From NCBI RefSeq assembly GCF_950023065.1, contig NC_088677.1, forward strand, positions 29,595,230 through 29,659,229: 64,000 nucleotides of DNA. Reading direction: 5' to 3'. A program made the translations under genes and the position numbers. The stretch comes from Planococcus citri (taxonomy: Eukaryota > Arthropoda > Insecta > Hemiptera > Pseudococcidae). This document shows, in pieces, positions 12,011-23,700 of this stretch; positions within the stretch are counted from its first letter, which is position 1; the number at the start of each line of letters is the position of its first letter. The notes under the pieces were generated by a model. It searched no databases, was not told where the DNA came from, and worked only from the letters and a program-made list of their open reading frames with translations.

Positions 12011-12879
12011 AAATTGACCTAAGCGAAGCGAGGGCAAAATCTTAGGGGGAAAATGAGAATTTTGAGGATAGATCGGCGATTTGGTCGGCAAATAAACGAT
12101 AATTAAATTCATGATTGTAAAAAATTTGAATTTTTGAAAACTGAAACTAAAATATTGTTGGAATTTTTATATTTTCCTAACTTTTTTGAATTTCTCACAA
12201 TTTCCCAAGTTTTTCCTACTTTCGCGGAACCTGGAGGCACCAGAACCACTCTAAACGGTCTGAAGTTTCCAATCGATTTGACAGGTCGAAAATAGGGTAT
12301 ATCCCAAATTTCAGCTTTCTAGGTCAATTTGGTAAGATTTTTTTTGAAACTTCAGTTTTTTTTTAAAAAAATGGCACAAAATCTGTTCGAATTAACTCTA
12401 GCACGTACTGTGCAGAGTGAATTTCAGCTTTCCAACTCCATTTGATGAAATTTTGTTGAAATTTCAAGTTTCAAAAATCTATTGGAGACTCCAGGAATTT
12501 TCAAAAAGTCGCTGGAGGCTCCAGAACCACTCTAAACGGTCTGAAACAGTTCCCAATCAATTTGGCAGGTCGACAATAGGGTATATCCCAAATTTCTGCT
12601 TTCTAGGTCAATTTGGTAAGATTTTGATTTTTTTCCTCATTTTTGGCCAAAATTTGATTTTCAAAAATTCACCAAAAATCGAAACATTTTTGCCTGCTCT
12701 TTCGATCTACCGTTGTAAGGTTTGAAAAATTTCGTAGGACAAGGGCTATAAATGTTCCTTAGGACTTCCCCTGTAAGAAAAAAGTTGTCCCGGAGGATGG
12801 GCTGGGGGTGCGATTGATCCTTATGGGGGCCTCCTCGACTATGCAATTTTCCTTGTTGCCCATGCAAGGACTCCAAAAA

Positions 12880-13135
12880 ATTTTCAAACAAAGGGGTCAG
12901 CCCCCCATTTTTCAAAACGCCATTTTCTGACCGTTCTTAGCGTCATTTTCATATAATTCAAGTGCCTCATATTTGAGAATTTGATATTTAGGATTTTGCT
13001 TTTTTTCTCAAAAATATGCCAAAAATGCAGTTTTTTGGACTAACATATTATTTGAGAAAAAAAACAAAATCCTCATTTGGAAAATCTGAAATTTGAGTCG
13101 CTTGAATTATATGAAAATGACCTCTACCGGACCCC
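12880..13135. repeat. Inverted repeat related to the 7.6-kb fold-back
   Basis: TCATTTTCATATAATTCAAG (about 12943-12962) and TTTAGGATTTTGCTTTTTTTC (about 12990) have mirror partners at 13047-13125. The left part also resembles 7490-7690, including the G/C-rich CCCCCCATTTTTC start. This is probably a small, old copy of the same family. Confidence 0.5.
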
Positions 13136-13479
13136 TCCTCAAATTTGAGAATCACCCCTGAAAATTATTGACAACAGACAACAGTACGCATTCATGAAAC
13201 GAAAATGTATTCACCTAATTACCCACACCACTCACTATACCACACCCAGGGACAAAACTAAGGGGAGAGTGGGAGCGAGCCTATCAGTTCTTTTTCAAAA
13301 TCAAACTTTCTAAAATTCTATTATTCTCATTCAGAATTTTTAAATCAAAAAATGAACTCTTCACATTAAACACAAAATTTTTTTATTTCTCCAAACTCAA
13401 ATTTTGAAAGCTGCCCTCACTTCGTTCGCGCCTATTTGTTAATCTTTTTCGAACTTGAAATTTTTGCAAAACTATCATT

Positions 13480-13980
13480 CAAATTATTGGTAAGATTTTC
13501 AAATGAAAAAAATCATAGACACTAATCACATGAAAAAAACCTTTTGGTACCTACTAAAAATTTTAGCTGGTGATGAATTTTTTCATAATCTTTCGATCTA
13601 GCTATATCGGGTTCAAAATTGTTTGCCGGAGTCCTACTCTCTAAATTTGAAACGGTCAAATTTCACTGCTTAGCAGTCACGACATATTTTGCCTTTTTGA
13701 AAGCAGTAGTTTTTTACTGCAAAACAGTAGAACATCTACTGAATCGGTCAGTTAAAATGATTTTTTACTGACCAATTCAGTAGATTTTTCACTGTTTTGC
13801 AGTAAAAAACTACTGCTTTCAAAAAGGCAAAATATGTCGTGACTGCTAAGCAGTGAAATTTGACCGTTTCAAATTTAGAGAGTATGTTGGAAAGCAAAAT
13901 CTGAGATTTTGGATGACCTGTAAATCAAAATGACAGCCATTTTGCCAGTAGGTAACCCACTTCTAAAATATAAAAAATAG
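13480..13980. mobile_element. Palindrome-family relic (copy C) split by a MITE
   Basis: The flanks of the MITE, 13545-13636 and 13883-13965, read together as a diverged right-arm segment of copy A (6880-7025). The shared words include GGTGATGAATTTTT/GGTGATAAATTTTT, ATCTTTCGATCTA, GTCCTA, TGTTGGAA and CAAAATGACAGCCATTTTG. Only the arm fragment survives. Confidence 0.65.
13637..13882. mobile_element. TA-flanked palindromic MITE (Tc1/mariner-like), 246 bp
   Basis: The unit is a near-perfect palindrome over its whole length. Both termini read inward as CTCTCTAAATTTGAAACGG, and pairing continues almost without mismatch to a short central loop near 13758-13765. It is flanked by TA at 13635-13636 and 13883-13884. 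Removing the unit and one TA restores the continuous GTCCTATGTTGGAA found in copy A of the host repeat at 6951-6964, so the insertion joint is read directly from the sequence. It has no coding capacity. TA duplication and size are as known for non-autonomous Tc1/mariner elements; the superfamily is inferred. The near identity of the arms suggests either a young insertion or arm homogenisation. Confidence 0.85.
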
Positions 13981-14329
13981 AGGAGGTGGGCCGGCAGTCA
14001 AGTCTTAAGACTTGTCTGGAACAAATTTAGACATTTTTGTCCAAAAACCAGCCAATGGGTCACATTTATTAGGTAAATATGATTTTTTTCTTCTTCAAAA
14101 TTTGAACTTTTTTTTGCATTTTAATATTTTAGACAAATTTTAAAAGAGTCAACATAAACTGAATCTAATATTCATCTCGCAAAAGCGATCTCACCATGTT
14201 ACTCCGAAAAGCCACTACCTCAATTATTGCATCCCATACGTATCAGAAAATTTCATGAACTCATTTTCACTGACTAAATAAAAAAAAAATCAGTATGCGA
14301 GTACGCGAATAACATGTTGCCAAACTTAC

Positions 14330-14640
14330 GGGCTGCAAAAAAGTAGTGAAATATCATGGGCTGGAAAAAGTCGCGTGTATCATGTATGTCGATTACAGCG
14401 CTACCTTCAGAATTATACCGCGGACTAATTTGTATGTTTTCGCAATATGCCACCGACTTTTTCCGCCAAAAAAAAAAAAAAAAAAATTGTCAATCATCTT
14501 CATTTGGTCTGAAACGTCGAGAAAAGTGAAAAAAATTCAAATGACTTTTTGCGGACCGGACCCGGTCCGCAAATAGTCGGACTGGGCTGGAAATAGTCGG
14601 GGTAACATCGGGTATGGGCTGCGTAATACCAAGTTTCATG
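14330..14640. repeat. GGGCTGGAAA repeat patch with a GC-rich hairpin
   Basis: GGGCTGCAAAAAAG and GGGCTGGAAAAAGTCG near 14330-14373, and GGGCTGGAAATAGTCGG and GGGCTGCGTAAT at 14584-14625, are reverse-orientation relatives of the patch at 5140-5420. At 14549-14572 TTGCGGACC and GGTCCGCAA face each other across six bases, the strongest GC-rich hairpin in the window. An A run (about 14468-14486) divides the patch. The open frame at 14346-14576 is made of these repeats. Confidence 0.5.
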
Positions 14641-15540
14641 TGTATAAATAGATACATTTTTGTGGGTGTGCATATACAATTCAGATTCTGCGAGAGTGAG
14701 CAGTTTTCAAAAAAATTCCACTGAAGGCAACTTTTTTAAAAGGAAATTTTGATTTGGATGTACCTATTTTGGATTATGCATGAAAAATCGTTATCTCGTT
14801 CGCAATCACGCTATAATTAATTTTTGGAAAAAAACTTAATAAGAATGGAAACACGATTTGGAAGTGTAACAATGCAATAGCAAGGTCGGAACTTTGGTCA
14901 AGTTGTTAATTAGATAATCGATGACCTCATCCTGATTGAAGATCTTATAAATCCGGGAAATGAAAGCTAGGTCACCTTCGAGTACCTATCTAATCCAAGT
15001 TGAACGTTTCCATTACAATTCCTCAAAAAATTATAACATGAGTGAATGAAGATTTAAAATTGAAATACAAAGTAATTATAACACGGAAGCCTTTTTAAAA
15101 ACATGCAGAATTTATGATTTAACTTCTTTTTTTTGGAATGATTTTAATAATTAATTATTTGTTGTTATTTATACTTAATGAAAAGATTAAAAAACATACA
15201 ATTTCATCACTCAGCTAAAATCGAGAAGCTCAAAAATTTAAAAATGTTTTCAATTTTCTCATTACGGAAATTTGATTTTTGAAAAAAACGAAAAGTCCTC
15301 CGAAAAAATGAACGGAAACAAAATTTTAGAGCACAAAATTTCTCACTTGCAGAATGAAAGTATTGTTTTCTTGGAGGTCTCAATATTTAACACCTTCTGT
15401 TTGAAATTAAAATTAAAAAGGACTAACTGATTGACAAACCCATTTCTTACGCAACTTTAATGCTCCTACACAGCACTTTCCCAGTCTGAACTACGAGATG
15501 GTAAAATTTTATTCCTCTACGAAAATAAGTTCACCAACTG
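14641..15540. other. AT-rich intergenic DNA, nothing supported
   Basis: I see no gene, clear repeat or RNA feature; only A/T runs and short duplicated words. Confidence 0.4.
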
Positions 15541-15544
15541 GCAG

Positions 15545-16605
15545 AAAAAATTTTGAACCGCACAAAATCCAAAGAGTAGGTATGCAAAAATACATAACCA
15601 GCCAAAATGTTTAATTTCAAAGTGCATTTTTCAATTTTTGGTAAATTTTTAAAAATCAAATTTGGTCCAAAAATGTAAAAAAAATCAATATTTTACAAAA
15701 TTGACTTGAAATAAGATATTTGATGTGCACTTACTTAATTTTCAACGCCCCCCTCCCCCCCCCCCCATCCACTGAAAACAGTTTCAAACGCATTATTAAA
15801 ACTTAAATTTGAATCAAAAATGCGAAAAAATTAAAATCTTGTCAAATTCACGTAAAAAGCAAAAATTCGTGTAAGTACTGTATTTTTGGGCTCATTTCCC
15901 AAATCAATTAGAAAATGTTTTCGAACCATTTTGAGCTGTCCAGCTTTGGAGCCATCAACAGATTTTTGAACGTTGAATTTTTCACAAAATTTTACTCGAT
16001 GAAAATTTACTTCATACCCTAATTTTAGTCGTTCTGGAGCCTCCAGCCAGATTTCAAAAATTTCAAATTTTTAAAAAGTGCAATACAAACCATCCTGATG
16101 ATTTTATGATTGAAAATCTGAAAAATATACTGTTCTGAAAATTGATTTAGACGGTTTTTTCGGTATTTTTTAAAAATCTGGAACTTATGAAATATGGCTG
16201 GAGGCTCCAGAATAGCTTAAAACCACTTACAGTTGACTCAGTTTGTTGGAATTAGGTGCAAAGTGAATTTTAGCTTTTCAATTTCATTAAGAACCAAAAA
16301 TTTTGTGAAAATTACAACTTTCAAAAATCTTTTGGAGGCTCCAGAATTGCTCAAAACAGTTTGAAACCATTTTCCACCAAAGGGGTTGCAACTCGGAAAT
16401 AAAGTACCTGCCTTTAATCTTTCCAGATCAATTTGGAGACATGTTGATTTTTTTTTGCATTTTTGCCCCCATTTTGATTTTCAAAGTCCAACAAAAATCA
16501 AAAAAAAAAATGTGCTTTAGCACCTACTTTTGCATGCTCTTTTAATTTAGGTAGCTTTATCCAGTTCAAACAATTTTCTGTTCTACGTTGGTTATCTTGT
16601 CATCT
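15545..16605. mobile_element. Palindrome-family fold-back element, copy D (diverged)
   Basis: Outer sequences at 15550-15720 and 16430-16600 mirror each other and resemble the arms of copy A (CATTTTTCAATTTTTGGTAAATTTTT; GCATGCTCTTTTAATTTAGG). The inner part has exact palindromes CTGGAGCCTCCAG at 16034-16046 and CTGGAGGCTCCAG at 16198-16210, plus a 12-base match at 16332-16343. Divergence is much greater than in copies A and B, so this copy is older. The ends and target duplication are not clear. Confidence 0.6.
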
Positions 16606-16609
16606 TCAT

Positions 16610-18990
16610 TGAATTTTTTTCAAAAACTGGGGGAGGGGATTTCATTTCTACATCTCGTCAAAGAAAAATGATAAATTTCCCAAATTTTAAACAGAGTGAT
16701 TTAATTTACTTTCTTCTCGTGGACATTTTTTAACAAAATTGCCAGATCTATCAATGAACTCAGCACAGAGAAGAAAAATGAATGAGATTTACAAACAGAA
16801 AAATGAATTCTTCGCAGAGCGAAAAAAAGTTCCAAGGTAAAAGATTTCTAACAAGATAAAGGGAGAAAAAACGAGAGATATTATCAACGTAACTGTCAAT
16901 AAAAGTTTAATATAAATATTTCAACACGCGTTTCAACATCAAAGTTAATGAAAGTTTACCTTTTCCTTTTTTTTCTCTTTCTTTCATTTTGTGTTTTTAT
17001 TTCGTTGGGGTTTTTTTTCTTACTTTTTGGTGTTTTATTTGGCGATAGAGGCTGATATTGAAACGACAATGAACAACTTTTAGTTTATATAATTTTGTGG
17101 TGAAATTTTCAGCTTTTTAAAATTTACATAAAGTATGTAAAAGCAGTATTTAAAGTACTTAATTAAACTGGCTGTTTAAAAACGCTATTAAAAACATGGT
17201 TGTTGTATTCAGAAAGAAATTTCTACGAAAACCCCTATTTGTTTAAAAAGACATAGTGTAGATAGAAGCGAATGAAAGTAGGTACCTAACAAAGCATATT
17301 TTTGAGTTGATGTTTCTTTTCTTTATTTTTTTTTATCTCGAAACGTGGCCAAAATTTGATCTTTTTTCTTGCTGAGAAAATTTATTAACATAGATATTCG
17401 ATTTTTTTCAACTCGTCGTCTTTGTATCACAGCTGATCGAATATTACACAACTACAAAAATTTATTAGGTAAACGAAAGAATTTCTTTTTTACCGGTAAG
17501 TAGATATGTTTGTGATGAATTGGCACGTCAAATATCTCCTAAGTACTACAAAGCTAGAGGCACTTAGCAGTCTGGATTTTGTCTGCGATTAGGTGGGTCT
17601 GCGATCAAAGCAAAACTGCTTTTTTGATACAGCTTCGAGGTTGTCTTGAAGGGCAGATGGTATGTTAGTTGGAATGTTGCGGGTTTCTCCTTGTAGGAAA
17701 CTAGAATTATGCACTGCTTATGCTTCAGATTACCTATCCAAAGTTGGAAAGCGCAAGATTATGGTACTCTAAGCGCATAGGTTCTTATAAGAAGTCGTTC
17801 TGTTGCGAATAATTATCTAACGACGACCAGACTTCGTCGTAATGAAATCTCTTTACACCATTTTTTTTTTTTCGTAATTTCACCCGACCACGAAATGTTT
17901 AAAAACTATAAAACGATGGACCTTTTTTTCAATATTTTCATTTTTATTATTCAGCAACAGGTATATACAGCCAGGTTTGTAGGTCTATAATGGTTGAAAT
18001 TTTGCAAAGCCTAAGCCACGTATTATGATCTACCTACTAGTAATGATCTCTGGGGAGTTGTAAAAACAGAAATTAGAGAATTCGTACAAAACTATGGACC
18101 TTTAGGACACACGTTCTTACATCATATCTTGGCTATAAAGTTGCCAACGTTCGCAAAAATTTAATATTGCAGAATTTTCTTTACCAACTGTTTTCGTTTT
18201 TCTTCCCAAATAGAGCAAGTATTCGCGAATTTTTATCTAGGTATATATTTTTTACAACACGTAGCCGAATGAGAAACGGAAAAAATGAGCAGATACAGAT
18301 GCAAGAGCTGGTAGGGTATTTTAAAGGTGAGGCTTTTAGGAAAACAAAAACTAACAAAATGAACCGTTTAAAATCTACTAAACTTTCATTCGTTCAAATT
18401 TTCAAAGCAGCATACGGGTATAACTTTATTCACACATCTATCATTTAATTTGTGCGGTAAATCTAAAACAAAAGGAAACGCGATGAATCGCCAAACTTTC
18501 GCGCAAATTACCAGAGAAATTCTTCAACTATATGAAAAATTTAGATGGTGTATTGCAAACAAAGTTATATACATAATAAGTTAGCTATAGCTACGTAGGT
18601 AACCTGTACCTACTATGTAATGTAATGCATTCGTTCGCTCATCCCTCGAATTTTCCTCTATCTTTAAATCTTTGGTGGTTAATTACTGGCAAATTATTTA
18701 ACCAGCTTAGATTTTAGTTCTCAAACTAATTAAATCCTGCCGATAAAATAATTAATTAACTTCCATCTCGTGATGCATGGTATTTCATCAAGATGAGGCG
18801 AGAGAATAAAAACAGGTTACTGAGATCTCGTGTAGCTGAAATTATAACGAGGGGATGTGCATATAAGTACTCGAGTTAGTTGAGATGAGATCATATTAAA
18901 AGTGAATATTTTTTTCATGTTGTGCCTCTTTCTGGTATCTCCCCCCTCCCCCTCGCTCATCAAAAAAACCAACGTAAGCTACACATTTTT
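16610..18990. other. AT-rich intergenic DNA, nothing supported
   Basis: The plus-strand frame at 18167-18448 (93 residues, from a TTG) has no recognisable motif and sits in ordinary AT-rich sequence. No intron-exon pattern could be argued. Confidence 0.4.
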
Positions 18991-18992
18991 TA

Positions 18993-19034
18993 AAGGAAGG
19001 GAGGAAGGGAGGGAGGGAGGAAGAGAGAGGGTGG
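18993..19034 (+). repeat. Polypurine GGAAGGGAGG tract
   Basis: A 42-base run of almost only G and A (GGAAGGGAGGAAGGGAGGG and onward). A pyrimidine-rich CTCCCCCCTCC stretch lies about 40 bases upstream (18939-18955) on the same strand. Mirror polypurine tracts of this kind can form triplex or slip in replication. Confidence 0.7.
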
Positions 19035-19262
19035 AAACAGATAAACAGTTAAGAATTTGAAAGACACGGGACAGGCTGTTAAAATACACCCCCACCCCAA
19101 GTTCTATCATCGAAGACTCACCAACCACGGTTAGTGTCAAAAATTTCAGTAATTTTTAAAAAAATTCAGGTCAATCATAATTTTGAAAACGTTTTTGGTT
19201 TTCAGAATCAAAACAATCTGTGTAGCAAAAATTTTCAAGTGGAATGGGATGGGTCGTCATTG

Positions 19263-19710
19263 ACTTTATTTTGGAAACTTTCGAGAGATCCCATAAAAAG
19301 TTGTAGGGGGACCTTAAAAAACAACAGGGGAAATTCTGGACCCCCGACTTGAACCATCACTTTCCTGCCAGGGTATCAAATTTTAAAATTAACATTGAAA
19401 ATAATTTAGGAGATGATTGATTATCATATTCAGAAAGGAGAACGCCGTTTTTGAATACGACCAAAATCGTATTTTTTTGTAAGTCCTTCAAAACCCCTGA
19501 AAAATTGAAAAAAAATCAAAAAATATTTTCTAACCTACATCTAAATAAATATTATAAATAATCGATTATCACCAAAAAAATTTCAAAAAACTTTTAATTT
19601 TTAAATTTGATACCCCCCAGTAAAAAAGTGATGGTTGAAACCAAAGTTTCAAAATTTTTCCTGGAATCTTTCGAGATCCTCCCACAAAAAAAAAGTCAAA
19701 AAACTGTTTT
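19263..19710. repeat. Mixed direct and inverted repeat block
   Basis: GAACCATCACTTTCCTG with GGTATCAAATTTTAAAA (19351-19390) is mirrored by TTTAAATTTGATACC with AAAGTGATGGTTGAAAC (19600-19640). Outside this, TTTCGAGAGATCCCATAAAAAG near 19278 recurs in the same orientation near 19669. Probably a rearranged fold-back relic. Confidence 0.5.
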
Positions 19711-20062
19711 TTGATTTCATTGCATGTAATTATTATGAAGATTTATTTGAATAACTGCCTACTTTTCTATTCTGAACTATTCAAAAATGCATATTTTTTA
19801 TGACCAAAAATATCATCCGTTTCAGGTCATTTCCTTTCAAATAAGCCCAATTTGTATTTTCTTATTTTGCTTTTTTTTATGCTTACCTATTTTGCTTATT
19901 TGGCCTCTAAATAATTCTTATTTTAATGCTTCCTCCCTCCCCCAATGTATATCGATTATTTTGCGTTTTTCACATTTTTCAAGATTTTTTTTTGTTGCAT
20001 ATTTTCAACATTTTTTCATGATTTTTGGCGTTACTGACATTGATTATTAATATTGATATGTC

Positions 20063-20069
<7 letters not shown>

Positions 20070-20102
<33 letters not shown>
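20070..20102. repeat. Poly(A) run, 33 bases
   Basis: An uninterrupted A run. I see no retrotransposon body on its 5' side, so it may be only a mononucleotide repeat. Confidence 0.8.
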
Positions 20103-20104
<2 letters not shown>

Positions 20105-20229
20105 CAAAGCAACGTGTCCTTTTTTTATTTACTGAAATCATTAATTTATTATTGCTAATTAAGCTTTGAAAGATAAGTAGAATGATATACCCATTAGCAA
20201 AAAGATTGAACAATATTGCTATAATCTAC

Positions 20230-20760
20230 CAGGTTTGTACATATTTAAAACAAAAATGTTTTGAATATGTTGTTTTAAACACGTTGAAAACACGTTTAAA
20301 ACAAATAAAACAAAACAAAAAAAAACATTTTTTTGTTTTAAACAAGTCTTTTTTTCAGCTCCAATTTTCTAAAAAAAAAAAAAAACTTTTTTTCAGTTTC
20401 TCGTGGAAAAAAATGGAATTAAATGAACACTGTATTTTTAGATTTTCATTTTTCTTCCTGTACTTTTACAAATTTTATGTTTTTATTTCAATTTTTCAAT
20501 ATTTCTTGAGCCTTATAGCAATTTTATGACGTCACATCCTAACTAGATTGATGACTGGATAACGGATATTTGAAAAACGTTGAATCCAAAATAAATGAAT
20601 TTGTGTTTAAAACACATTTTGAAACATAGCCTGGTTTTAAACAAGAAAAAAGAACTGTTTTAAAACAAAATACAAAAAAAAATCGTTTTATATGTGTATT
20701 TATTTTGCAAACCAAAAAAATGTTTGTTTTGTTTTTTTAAACACGTTTTTGTATAACACT
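20230..20760. repeat. GTTTTAAACA-rich low-complexity region
   Basis: The words TTTTAAAACA, GTTTTAAACA and AAACACGTTT recur many times at 20240-20347 and again at 20598-20750, partly as inverted copies. The middle is ordinary AT-rich DNA. The plus-strand frame at 20182-20529 is composed largely of these words and is not a credible gene. Confidence 0.5.
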
Positions 20761-23700
20761 GTAATCTACCTACTTCCATAAGTTAGAATTTGAAGATTGT
20801 ATTATCGGAGGAAATCGAGAACTTGATAGATACATATTTAGATAGGTACTTATTTTCACCATAAACTGGTCTGTTTTATTAATTTTGATTAAATAAATGT
20901 ATAAAAATCAATCATTTGGAGGGGGGAGGGTGTTGAACTCAAAATGTTTTCGTTTAGAGGGGCACAGCTTTCAGAATTCTGGAAACACTTTGGAAATGGT
21001 ACCTGGTACACTGTTGATATTTATCTCTCTATTTCAAAACTCATTGCTTTAAGTACCCGTTTATTTTCAATGAATAACTACAAGACATGTCTTGAGTTTG
21101 CAAAAATTCATGAAAGTTTCATTTTTTCACCAATTTGAAAAAAATTCCAGATTGAAACTTGAACAGAAAACCTGAAAACGAAAACGTAAAAAATGTTCCA
21201 AATATGAAAATATTTCTAAGATTCTATCGGCACTCAACATTTTTAATTTCCAAGTAGACAGTTTAACTAGATAGCCAAGCTCATTTCAATTTTTTTTTAA
21301 ATTTAAGCTTAACAGAGGAGGAGGCAAAAAAGCTGACACTTTGCCTCGAATCCTGTTTTTCTAAAGGCGAGAGAGCCCAGAGCCTGACAAATACATAGCT
21401 ATATCCTGAAATTATTTTTTTTATAATTTTTTTTTTATGAGGAATGTAGGTAATGCATTTCATGCTCGTGAATAAATCATACAATCTATGAAATAAAGAT
21501 ATAACTCCATTATAATATAAGTAATGAAAAAATCGCTGCAGGATTATCCCTAGAAGAAGACTCAGTCTCATTAGTCATTATGCTTAAAAACTGAACCATT
21601 TTGCCATAAAAACTCAAAAATTTCCATCCTCAATTAAATATCTGAATATTTTCTATATTTTACCTGACAATTTCGATGATAATTCAAAACAAACGACCAC
21701 CACGTTGAAGTTGGAATTGGCCCTAGAAACAAACAAAAATCTTGTGTCAGTACAATAATGTCTACACTTATTAAGATAAAACAATACATCTAATTGTAAT
21801 TAAAAGTAAATAGTATTTGCCTAGAATAACTGCTAAGTACCTAATAAATTCAACAAAAAAAAAAAAAAAAAAAAAAAAAAAGTAGTTGTTCTTTACAGAA
21901 GGCCAACAATTAGAGTTCCACAATAAAAACAATATTGCGCCCGAAGAAAATACCTACTATAACTTATGTGGATAAAACGAAGGTCAGCCATTAAGTAGCT
22001 TATATGCAACTCGATAAAATTTCATTATCTTACTCTGTACCAGGGAGATCATCTATAAACACGAAAAAAACTGAACTTGAAAAATTTGCGAGTCGATATG
22101 TACCTAGGCTATTTTCATAGGTCAACGTATCATAGGTATAAGAATGGCCAAGTCTTCGTTGTAATTTAAGAAACCACACGTGAAAAGGTAAGTACAGTAT
22201 AAGATACTAATACTACGTAGTAGTTGAAGTACATATAGCGTTGCGAAAGAGACTGTATAAAAGGGGAATAACATCCACGTTCAAATTATAAAGGACGTCC
22301 GGATTGGAAATTTGCTTCAACCGTATACCATATTAGATATTAATAACTAGATATCAGGCATTTTGAAACGCTTATATGGAATATCTCTCTATTTTACTTC
22401 CAGCTGTATACGTTATACTCGTTCGTAATCGTACTATATGTAAAGGTAATAGCTAGAAATTATTTAATAATATCTAACTACCTATGTATAACGACTGCAT
22501 GTCAATTTTTTGCTTAGATAGGTATGCTTATTTATACATTAGATACATATAGCTTAAATAAATACGTAGGTATATTTTTTCATCTTTTATGTTCGTGTGT
22601 GTAACTGTGTTTACCAAAAAAAAAAATTGAATCGTAGGATATATCACCGCTATAATGTTACCATATTTTACTTTCCTTAATTAATAAATTTATTCGTTTG
22701 AAAATCTCGAGCGTGATTCCTGAAGAAAAAACACACACATGTTTTGAAATATACCGCCAAAAAGCTTCCCGAATAATTTTCTACCTTATTACTACGATGA
22801 ACATTGGAGGTTAATTTTTTAATCTAATTTTTAATTAGGTATTTTTTGACTACTAGGAAGATACATATTTACCATAATGACACGTAACTGATAATTTTAC
22901 TCTGCGAGAAAAAAAAATCGGCAAGAAAGGCTAAAAGACTTTATTACGTGTAATTTATTTTCTTTGCATTTTAACGTAAATAAGGGCAAACGTCCATTTG
23001 CCAATAATTTACGATCAAGTAAAGCTGTCTATTTATAAAAAAAAAAAAAAGGGAAAAATGAAAACCGCGAATCGCAGCAATAAATTTCGAAGCTTATTCG
23101 AAATTTACATTTCTTAGATAAAAATGTCGACTAAAAAAAGAAATCGAGTTTTTTCAATTATTTTTTGTAATACAATGGAAAACAATTTACAACGAATTTT
23201 GCATTTCGCGAGCATCTTCGTAGCGTATAAATAGACTTTCGATAGAAAGAATATTACAAATAACAAAGAGGAAAGAAATTCGCACTTGAAAGTTTATCGA
23301 ATAATTTGGTAACAAAATTGAAATGGTTGGGTGTGTAAAATGCTTACAAGAGAACCCCTTTAACAATTCTTTTTTGAAGTTGGTCATCGTCGAAATTCAA
23401 TTTGGAGTTGATGACCCTTCAATTTGAAAAATATTTTTCAAAAAAATCAAAATGAGATCTTTGTTTTATTGCACTTTTAAACAAAAAGTTTGACGTTAAA
23501 ATTTCTAGAAATTGGGATGATAAAAATGAATTGAAAATTAAGTAGATAATTATTTTTGTGGAAAAAAAATGATGAAATTTTACAAAAAAAAATCAATCAA
23601 CAATTTCTAAATTTCGGGTTTTTCTATTTTTCAAATTTAGAGGACAGAAAATACTCCGAATTGAATTTCAATAATGAGAAAAATGATAAAAGAGACATCA

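Larger units (their letters stand above)
9796..12839. mobile_element. Palindrome-family fold-back element, copy B, with insertions
   Basis: The left end GTCAGGGGGGCC and the right end (reading inward) GTCGAGGAGGCC are flanked by TA at 9794-9795 and 12840-12841. The left arm (9796 to about 10620) repeats the left arm of copy A, including CCCTTGT, the GGCGGCCATTTTGATTGACAG region and an exact CTGGAGCCTCCAG at 10242-10254. The right arm is in two parts, about 11638-11700 (mirror of 10265-10330) and about 12225-12839, with an exact palindrome at 12512-12524. The 3-kb length against 1.5 kb for copy A is explained by foreign sequence in the middle. No transposase is seen. It could also be two solo arms brought together, but matching TA-flanked ends argue for one unit. 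Confidence 0.7.
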
